Assembly (NCBI RefSeq): GCF_049847105.1
Contig: NZ_JBNCNS010000002.1
Span: 62,001 to 126,000, forward strand
DNA from: Gordonia sp049847105
GTDB lineage: Bacteria > Actinomycetota > Actinomycetes > Mycobacteriales > Mycobacteriaceae
Reading direction: 5' to 3'
Length of the DNA stretch: 64,000 bases
Under the pieces are notes generated by a model that searched no databases, was not told the DNA's origin, and saw only the letters and a list, made by a program, of their open reading frames with translations. Of the stretch, positions 42,962 to 51,800 are shown one piece after another (within the stretch, counting starts at the first letter, position 1; each line of letters begins with the position of its first letter). A program made the translations under genes and the position numbers.

Positions 42962-43773
42962 GCGCGTAGCCTCCGCTCGGCCCAGATGAGCAGGCCCGCG
43001 GCCAGACCGGCCATCCCCAGGCACCAGTACACCGTCGGTGCCACCACCGACCAGGTCGCGGTGCCGTCGTTGAAAGCTCGCATCGCGTTCGAGAACTGCG
43101 ACACCGGCTGATTGCGGACGAACGGCTGAATCCACTCCGGGAACTGGCTCTCGGGGACGAATCCCGTCGACAGCATGCCGAGGATCAGGATCGGCAGTCC
43201 GAGCATCTGACTCGTCGACTCGGGGCTGCTCGCCAACAGCCCGAGCGCGTCGGCGATCACGGCGACCAGCAGACCGACGACGAAGGCCACCGCGTAAAGG
43301 CCGATGGTCCCGCCGATGCCACCGTGCGGACGCCAGCCGATCAGCAGACTCGCGATGGTCGCGAAGACGAGTGAGATCGTCAGCAGAACCGCATTGGCCG
43401 ACCCGCGGGCGGCGACCGGGACCAGGGAGTTCATCGGCATGACCCGGAAGCGCAGGTTGATGCCGCGCATGCCGTCCATCGACGAACGCATGGCGGAGGC
43501 CGACGCGACGAAGCCGACTGACTGCAGCGCGATGATCGGCATCAGGTACTGCGCGTAGTCCATGCCCGGATAGGCGTCCATCAACGACCGCAACGGCACG
43601 TAGAAGCACACCGCGAGGAAGGCGGGAGCGATCATCGCGAAGATGATCTCGCCGTTGCGCACGATGCCGGACAGACCGCGCGTGGTCAGCGCCCACCACT
43701 GTTGCGGTGGGCTGACCTGTGGCTCCGCGGCCTGTGTCGGTCCGGTCGGGTCCGGGGTGGTGTGCGTGATCAG
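42958..43773 (-). CDS. ABC-2 type permease, DrrB/DrrC-like, first (non-canonical start)
   Basis: This permease of about 271 residues has six hydrophobic segments, INLRFRVMPMNSLVPVAARGSANAV and the C-terminal GFVPESQFPEWIQPFVRNQPVSQFSNAMRAF typical of ABC-2 exporters. Upstream of GTG 43656-43658, already inside the conserved region, no ATG, GTG or TTG exists in frame near the ATPase stop. A CTG at 43771-43773 overlaps that stop (CTGA) just as ATGA overlaps do elsewhere in this operon, so it is taken as start. The N-terminus remains uncertain. Confidence 0.75.
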   Translation of the reverse strand: MITHTTPDPTGPTQAAEPQVSPPQQWWALTTRGLSGIVRNGEIIFAMIAPAFLAVCFYVPLRSLMDAYPGMDYAQYLMPIIALQSVGFVASASAMRSSMDGMRGINLRFRVMPMNSLVPVAARGSANAVLLTISLVFATIASLLIGWRPHGGIGGTIGLYAVAFVVGLLVAVIADALGLLASSPESTSQMLGLPILILGMLSTGFVPESQFPEWIQPFVRNQPVSQFSNAMRAFNDGTATWSVVAPTVYWCLGMAGLAAGLLIWAERRLRA

Positions 43774-45287
43774 GGGACGGGCACCTTCGTGGTCGAGGGT
43801 TCGGTGAGGGCGAGGAAGACCTCGTCGAGCGACGGCCGACGCAGCGCGACGTCGGAGAGGCGGATGCCGGCGGCGCTCGTTCGCTGGACGATCTGGACGA
43901 GGGTGTCCGCGCCGTCGGGGGCGGGCACCGACACCGAGATCGGTCGGTCGCCGTCGCGGGCCGGCGCATCCGGTGATGGTGTGAGCGCCGACTGCACCGG
44001 CGAGGGCGATTCGGCCAGCAGGTCGGCGAGGGCCTCCCGGACCGCGGGCACCTGCTCGGGATCGGTGGGTGTCACCTGATAGACCGATGTGCCGATCTGC
44101 GACTTGAGTTCGTCGGTCGTACCTCGCGCGATGACCCGGCCGTGGTCGATCACCACGATCTGGTCCGCGAGTTCGTCCGCCTCTTCCAGGTACTGCGTGG
44201 TGAGCACCGTCGTCACGCCCTGGTTGCGCAGACTCTTCACGAGTTGCCACACCTCCTGTCGGCTACGCGGGTCGAGTCCGGTGGTCGGTTCGTCGAGGAA
44301 CACCACTTCGGGGCGGGTGACCAGGCCACACGCGATGTCGATCCGGCGGCGCATACCGCCCGAGTACTCGCGCACCCTCCGACGGGCCGCGTCGGTCAAT
44401 CCGAAGGCGGCGAGCAGTTCGTCGGCGCGGACGGTCGCGGCGGGTTTCGCGAGACCGAGCAGGCGCCCGAACAGGATCAGATTCTCCCGCCCGGTCAGCG
44501 ATTCGTCGAGCGCGGCGAACTGTCCGGTCAACATGATCGAACGGCGGACCGCGGCGGCCTGGTGCACGACGTCGTGACCGGCGACGAGGCCGGTGCCCGC
44601 GTCCGGTTTGAGTAGCGTGCACAGCATGTTGACGGTCGTCGTCTTGCCGGCACCGTTGGGGCCGAGCAGACCCAGGATGGTGCCCTTTGCGACCGAGAAC
44701 GTGACATCGGACACGGCGACGAAATCGCCGAAGCGCTTCTGCAGGCCGACCGCTGCGACGGCGGGTTCGGGGGTTCGCGGAATCCGGTCGGTGACCGTGT
44801 TCTGAACCGCCTCGGACACCGGTGCATGCGGATCGGCCGGAGCAGGGCCACCGGGTTGGACATCGGGGTCGGGATTCTGATCGGTGACACCGCCGAACGG
44901 CTGCGGAGTGACGGCGGCTCCGGTCGGCTCGTCGCCGTGATGTGCCGAGGAGCCGTTCGGGCTCTGGGGCGGGCCGATGTCGTGCGGTCCCGGTGTCGGC
45001 TCGGCGTCGGTGCTGAACTCTTCCCAGGTGATCGCATCGCGCGGATGCAGGTCACGCTCCCACAAACTGGGATCGCCGGGCTCGTCGAGCGGCAACAGAT
45101 CGGCGGGATCGAGCGGATCGGTGAGAGGGTCCCACGTGCGGTGCACCTCGGGGGCGGGCACTTCGGCGGTGGGCACTTCGGGGGCGGGCACTTCGGTGGA
45201 AGGCGTCACCGCGCCGTCGTCCGGAGCGTCGGCGTCCTCGGGGCGGTACAGGTCATCGACCGTGTGACGCCCTCGTGAATCAGGCAT
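43770..45287 (-). CDS. DrrA-type ABC transporter ATPase with long disordered N-terminal extension
   Basis: The 505-residue protein has a typical ABC domain from about residue 176: Walker A GPNGAGKTTT, signature YSGGMRRRIDIA, Walker B VVFLDEPTTGLDP, and the DrrA-type C-terminal part ending RPSLDEVFLALTE. The first 170 residues are Pro/Asp/Glu-rich and low-complexity, with a repeated EVPAPEV/EVPTAEV stretch encoded by a 15-base tandem repeat. GAGG precedes the ATG at 45287. It energises the two permeases downstream. The extension is unusual for DrrA proteins. Confidence 0.87.
   Translation of the reverse strand: MPDSRGRHTVDDLYRPEDADAPDDGAVTPSTEVPAPEVPTAEVPAPEVHRTWDPLTDPLDPADLLPLDEPGDPSLWERDLHPRDAITWEEFSTDAEPTPGPHDIGPPQSPNGSSAHHGDEPTGAAVTPQPFGGVTDQNPDPDVQPGGPAPADPHAPVSEAVQNTVTDRIPRTPEPAVAAVGLQKRFGDFVAVSDVTFSVAKGTILGLLGPNGAGKTTTVNMLCTLLKPDAGTGLVAGHDVVHQAAAVRRSIMLTGQFAALDESLTGRENLILFGRLLGLAKPAATVRADELLAAFGLTDAARRRVREYSGGMRRRIDIACGLVTRPEVVFLDEPTTGLDPRSRQEVWQLVKSLRNQGVTTVLTTQYLEEADELADQIVVIDHGRVIARGTTDELKSQIGTSVYQVTPTDPEQVPAVREALADLLAESPSPVQSALTPSPDAPARDGDRPISVSVPAPDGADTLVQIVQRTSAAGIRLSDVALRRPSLDEVFLALTEPSTTKVPVP
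45145..45199. repeat. 15-base tandem repeat in the ABC ATPase gene
   Basis: Three and a half copies of a 15-base unit (ACTTCGGnGGnGGGC on the plus strand) encode the repeated Glu-Val-Pro-Ala-type pentapeptides of the N-terminal extension. It may vary in copy number between strains. Confidence 0.75.
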
Positions 45288-45852
45288 TCCGCTCCTCTTC
45301 CGGATCGATGTTCTCGAGCGTGACGGGGTCGTTACCGAATCAAACTTACGCAGTACAGGCCGTCGGGGCGACGACCACCGACGTGGCAGGTGGTCGGTGT
45401 CGTCGGCGAGCGGCCCGGAATCGCACATCTGGGCGACCTGACATCGAGTAGACAGCTTTCCCACAGGTTCGGCTCCTACAGTTCCCGTTGTGAACCAGTT
45501 CGGGACGGGCCGACGGGCGGTCGTGACCTGGGCGGAGAAGTCGCGATCGTTCGAACGGGGGACGTGGTGATTACCGTCCTCGGCTCGTCGTTCGTTACGG
45601 TTCGTGGTCAGGAATCTGCGAGATGCCGTGTAACGGCCGGCGGCCTCGGCACGAAATACCTGTGTATTGCAGTACTTAGTATCGATTGCTAAACAACTTG
45701 TTCGACAGCATGGATTTGCGGGTTCGGGAGACGTCCGGTCGGCGACGGAGGGCGCGAAGCGAGACAGGTAACGGCAGAGATGCGCGCACTCGGGTTCTCC
45801 GGGCGCATGACGAGATGGCACCGCGGAAGATCGCGAGACCGCCGAGACGAGA
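45288..45852. other. Divergent intergenic region between exporter and NRPS genes
   Basis: These 565 bases hold no credible gene. An AT-richer patch at about 45644-45706 stands out against the GC-rich surroundings and probably holds the NRPS promoter; it contains TTAG/CTAA arms at 45676-45692. The part next to 45288 should hold the exporter promoter. No clean iron-box or other known operator was recognised. Confidence 0.5.
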
Positions 45853-48800
45853 GTGAGTGGAATGCACCCGGAGGATGATCGCGTAGCGGACGTCTCGGGG
45901 TACCAGCCACTCGCGCTGACCGCAGCTCAGCGGGGTATGTGGTTCGCGGAGAACCTGTCCCCGGATTACTCGGTGACGGTCGCGAATTATCTGGACATCC
46001 GCGACGACGACCGTCCGCTCGACATCGAGCTCTTCGCGCGTGTGGTGCGCGAGGTGGGTTGGGATCTGCAGTCCCCGTTCACCCGCATCATCGAGTCGGG
46101 CGGGGTGCCCATGCAGCTGGTCGACCCGACGGTCGACTTCACCCTCGCGGTCATCGATCTGCGCGACGACGCGGACCCGATGGCGGCCGCGCTCCGGTGG
46201 ATGAACGCCGACTACCAGCGCACGATCGATCTGGTCACCGATCAACTCACGGTCACCAGCCTGATCCGCGTCGCCGATGACCGGGCGCTCTGGTACCTGC
46301 GCGCCCACCACATCGTGATCGACGGTTATGCCGCACTCACGGCCATGCAGGAGACTCTCGAGCGCTACAACGCGGTCGTCGAAGGTCGGACCCGCACGGA
46401 TCGGCCGCACGCATCGCTCGCCGACCTCGTCGCAGACGATCGCGCATATGCCGAGAGCACCCGGCACGAGTCGGACCGGGTGCACTGGACCGACCGGGCC
46501 GGTGACCTGCCCGAGCGGGTCAGCCTCGCGGTCAGCGCCGCCGTGGCCCCTCTGCATCCGGTCAACCTGATCGCCGGCAGCGCGCTCGACACGGCTCGGC
46601 AGGAAGTGTTGGAGGAGCGCGCAGCGCAGATCGGGGGTTCGCCCGCCGTCCTGCTGACCGCAGTGTTCTCCGCATATCTGGCCCGGATGAGTGGCACCGA
46701 CGACGTGGCGCTGAGCCTGCCGGTGACCGGTCGCGCGACGGCACGGATCAAGCGTGCGGGCGGGATGCTCTCCAACATGCTGCCGATCGTCGCCCGCGAC
46801 GTGACCGGTCTCACCACCGGTGATCTCGTCGGCCAACTGAAGCTGGAGATGACGGGGGCCCTGCGTCACCAGCGGTACCGGTTCGAGGAGATCCGGCTCG
46901 ACGCCGGGATGGCGGACTCGAACACGGCATCGTTCGGGCCGATCGTCAACATGATGATGTTCGACAAGCCCATCGAACTCGCGGGCGCCCGGGTGGACTA
47001 TCAGATCCTGACCTCCGGCATCCTCGAGGATCTCCGGCTCAACCTCTACCAGGCCGGCCCGGGCGAGCGTCTGGTCGTCGATCTGCACGGCAATCCGGAG
47101 CTGTACCGACAGGACGAGCTCGACCAGCACCTGCGACGGTTCCTGATCTTCATGGACCGACTGATGGCCGAGCCGAACACGCCGATCGGCGAGGTCGACC
47201 TGCTCTTCGACGGTGAGGCCACCACCCTCCTCGAGACGGGGGCCGGGCCGCGTGCCGAGCTGCCCGGCGACGACACCTCACTCCTCGACGACTTCGAACG
47301 GCAGGTGGCACTCACCCCCGACGCGGTCGCGGTGGAGTTCGAGGGCCGGACGTGGACCTACGGCGAGTTCGACGCGCTCCGTCTCGGCCTCGCCGGGCGG
47401 CTCCTCGACGACGGGGTGGCCGCAGGCGATCGAGTGCTGGTGTCGCTGCCGCGTGGCCTCGCGCAGGTCTGTGCGGTCTACGCGATCCTCACGGCGGGAG
47501 CTGCCTACGTGCCGGTGGATCCGGGGCAACCGGCCCGTCGTCGTGCGCTGATCGCGGACTCCGTGGGCGCGGAGGTCGTGATCGATGCCGCTTATCTGAC
47601 CTGGGCCCGCTTCGACGACGCGCGCCCCGTGGCGCGGACCGCGCCGGTGGCAGCGCGTCGCGACGGCGACGCCTCGGCCTATGTCATCTTCACCTCGGGC
47701 TCCACCGGCGTCCCCAAGGGGGTCGAGGTCACGCAGCGCGCGGCGATCAACCGGCTGGGCTGGATGCAGGACGGTCATCCGATCGGCCCCGACGACGCGG
47801 TGCTCTACAAGACACCGATCACCTTCGACGTCTCGGTCTGGGAACTGTTCTGGCCGTTGCGAACCGGCGGTCGCATGGTCATCGCCCGACCGGACGGACA
47901 CCGCGACCCGGAATATCTCGCCCGTCTCATCGAGGACACCGGCGTCACCACACTGCATTTCGTCCCGTCGATGCTCGATGCGTATGTCGACATCCTGTCG
48001 CAGCGCAACCGTGCCACCACGACGATGGATGGCATACTCGGCGCCGCAACGGTGTTCGGCCCCACCGTGCGTCAGGTGTTCACCTCGGGCGAACCGCTGA
48101 GCCGAGCCCTCGCCGACAAGGTTGGCGCCGTGAGTTCGGTTGATCTGTGCAATCTGTACGGCCCCACCGAGGCGGCCGTCGACGTCACCGAGCATCGGGT
48201 GACCGATCAGACGGGCCCGGTGCCGATCGGCCGCCCGATGGTCAACACCGACGTCCGAGTCCTCGACGTCCGTCTCCGGCCGGTTCCGATCGGGGTGGCG
48301 GGCGAGCTGTATCTGGCCGGCGCGCAACTCGCGCGTGGCTACGCGGGCCGGCCGGACCTCACCGCGGATCGCTTCGTCGCGGACCCGTTCGCGCCCGCGG
48401 GCACGCGGATGTACCGCACCGGCGACCTCGTCCGGTGGAACGATCGTCACGAGCTGGAATACTTGGGACGCACCGACTTCCAGATCAAGATCCGGGGTCA
48501 GCGGGTCGAGCTCGGCGAGATCGAGGCGGTACTCGCAGATGTGCCGCATGTGGACGCGGTCGTGGTGGTGGCCCGCAGCGACGACGGCGCCGGACCGATG
48601 CTGGTCGCCTATCTGCGTTCGAACTCGGAAACGGTCGAGGAGCAACGGGTCCTCGCGTTCTGTCGCAAGAATCTTCCGTCGCACATGGTGCCGTCGGCGG
48701 TGGTGGTCCTCGACGACTTCCCCGTCAACGCCTCCGGCAAGCTCGATCGGTCGGCGCTGCCCGCACCGACGACGGGCGCCGACGTGCCTTTCGAGGCGCC

Positions 48801-51800
48801 GGAGTCGGCAGTGGAGGTCGCGCTGGCCGATCTCGTCGCCGACCTGATCGGTGCCGACCGGGTCAGTCTGCGCGACAACATCTTCGCGATCGGTGCCGAC
48901 TCTCTGACGGCCGCCCGTCTGGTGTCGCGGGCGCGGAACGAGTACGGACTGTCGTTGCGGTTGACCGACATCTTCGACAGCTCCGACCTCGGCGAGATCG
49001 CGCGTCGGGCCGACGACGCGGCCGACGCCGACCTGCCGGAGCTCGGCCCGGTCGCTGACCGCGCAAGCGTGATCCCGTTGTCCCATGCCCAGACCCGCCT
49101 CTGGTTCATCAATCGCATGGACCCGGCGGCGGCGACCTACAACATGCCGGGCGCGATTCGTCTCGGTCCCGATGCCGACCTCGATGCGCTGCGCGGGGCC
49201 GTGCTCGACGTGCTCGAGAGGCACGAGGCGCTGCGGACCCGATATCCTTCTGTCGCCGGTGAACCGGTGCAGGAGGTGCTCCCGGTCGTCGACCTCGAGC
49301 ATCACGCCGAGGTCGAGGTGCGTCCGGTGGTGGGAACCCTCGACGAAGCGGTCGCGAGCGAGACGGTCCGCGGCTTCGACCTGGTCGACGAGATCGGTTT
49401 CCGCTGGGCGGTGTTCGCCGACTCCGAGGGCTACGTCCTGGTGGTCGTCCTCCACCACATCGCCGCCGACGGCTTCTCCCTGCGGCCCCTCATCCGGGAT
49501 CTGATGACGGCCTACCGGTCTCGCCGGGACGGCGACTCGCCCCGGTTCGCTCCGTTGCCCATCCAGTACGCGGACTTCGCCCTGTGGCAGCACCGCATGC
49601 TCGGCGACGTCGAGCACCCGAGTGAACTCCAGACCCGAGAACTCGACTTCTGGCGAGCAGAACTCGCCGGGATGCCCGATTTCCTGACGTTGCCCACCGA
49701 TCGCCCGCGACCCGAGGTGGCAGGCGGTGCAGGCGATTACGTCGATGTGTCGATCGACGGTCAGCTCGTCGCGGGCATCCGGTCGCTCGCGCGACGGGTG
49801 TCGGTCACCCCCTTCGCCGTGATCCACGGCGCAGTGGCCGCGGTGCTCGCCCGTCTCGGTGACACCGACGATGTCGCCATCGGCACCGCCCTCGCGGGGC
49901 GGGACGACGAACTCACCGCCGATCTGGTCGGGATGTTCGTCAACACGGTGGTGCTCCGCACGCCGGTCGGCACCGCGACCACGGTGAGCGATCTGCTCGC
50001 CTCCGCGCACACGGCGCGGGCCACCGCCATGGCGCATGCCAACGTCCCGTTCGAGAGAGTCGTGGACGCGGTTGCACCGCAGCGCTTGTCGTCGCACACC
50101 CCGCTCTTCCAGGTCGCCCTGACGATGCAGTCGGACCAGTCCGGCGAGTTGCGGCAATGGGCCGATTCGGCGGAGGTGATCGATGCCCGCGTCCCCGCAG
50201 CGAAGTACGACCTCGCCTTCTCCGTCACCGAGCGCTCGGCGGACGGGCCGCCGGACGACGTCCACTACGACGTCGAGATCTCCTATGCGACCGATCTCTT
50301 CGACGAATCCACGGTCTCGGCGATCGGCGATCGGTTGATCACGATGATGCAGGGGATGGTGGCCGATGCCGACGCACCCGTCGGCCAGATCGACCTGCTG
50401 CCGCCCGACGAGGTCGCGGCGCTGTCCGATCGGTCGCCGTCGGCGGCCGCGCCGCAGACGCTGCGGGAGCTCCTGGCGGCCGGCGTGAACGCGGCGAACC
50501 CGGCTGCACCCGCACTGGTCGGTGACGGCTCGACGACCAGCTGGGACGTCTTCGAGATACGTACCAATCAATTGGCGCGCGAATTGATCTCACGCGGCGC
50601 CGGACCGGGATCGGTGGTGGCCGTCACGATCCCGCGGTCCGCGCAGTCGGTGATCGCGACCGTCGCGGTCGCCAAGACCGGAGCCGCGTTCGTCAACATC
50701 GACCCTCGCCATCCGGCGGAGCGACGCGCCGACATGCTGTTCGACGCGGCCCCGGTCCTCGGCGTCACCGTCTGCGATGTCGCTGTCGATGCCCCGGGCG
50801 ACGTCGACTGGCTCGTGATCGACGACGAGCAGATCGAGTTGCAGGTCGCCGGTCACTGCGGGACCCGGATCCAGGACGGCGAGCTCGTGTCGGCGCCAGG
50901 CCTCGACGACCTGGCCTACCTCATCTACACATCGGGTTCCACGGGACGGCCGAAAGCGGCCGCCGTCACCCATCGAGGACTCGCGAACATGGTCGCCAAC
51001 CAGCGCGGGACGCTGTCGGTGGGTCCGGCCGCCCGGGTCCTGCACGTCGCGTCGCCCAGCTTCGACGCATCGATCTTCGAGATCGCCATGGCCCTGTGTT
51101 CGGGCGGACGGCTCGTGGTGAGCCCGGCCGATGTCTTCGGTGGCGCCGAACTCGACGAGGTGATCGCCGGCGGTGGTGTGACGCATGCGGTCATGACCCC
51201 ATCGGCTCTCGGTACGCTCGAGCCGTCTCGAGTCCGGAGCCTGTCGACCGTCGTCAGTGTGGGGGAGGCGTGCCCGCCGGACCTGATGCGTCGATGGGTC
51301 GGTGCCGGTCGCCAGTTCTTCAACCTGTACGGGCCGACCGAGGCGACGATCTGGGCGACCGCGGCGGGACCGATGCGCGCCGACGACGCGGTGACGATCG
51401 GGCCGGCCGTGTCCGGCGTGGGTGCACTGGTGCTGGATCGTGGTCTACGGCCGACGCCCGTCGGGGTGCCGGGCGAGCTCTATCTCACCGGTGTCCAGCT
51501 CGGACGTGGCTATCACGGCCGTCCTGATCTGACGGCAACCGCGTTCGTGGCGAATCCCCACGAACCGAACAGTCGTATGTACCGCACCGGAGACCGGGTT
51601 GTCCGGACGGCAGACGGTGCCCTGATCTATCAGGGCCGCAACGACTTCCAGCTCAAGATCCGTGGACAGCGGATCGAGCCGGGCGAGGTCGACGCGGGAC
51701 TCATGGAACACCCCGGGGTGGCGAACGCCCTCAGCCTCGGCGTGCTCGGTCCTGCCGGCGAGACCGTTCTCGTGTCCTACGTGACGGCGGCCGACGGTGC

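Noticed and set aside
45676..45692. Possible iron-regulator (IdeR/DmdR) box before NRPS1
   Set aside because: TTAG and CTAA arms are present but spacing and interior do not fit the 19-base iron box, so iron control is not claimed.
45288..45821. Longer start for the ABC ATPase
   Set aside because: The added 178 codons lack any pattern and would cover the divergent promoter region; the ATG at 45287 has a ribosome site.
47278..50571. Very long minus-strand frame (1097 codons) opposite NRPS1
   Set aside because: It is antisense to conserved C, A and T domains and is rich in Arg, Gly, His and Asp with no domain pattern; a mirror of GC-biased third positions.
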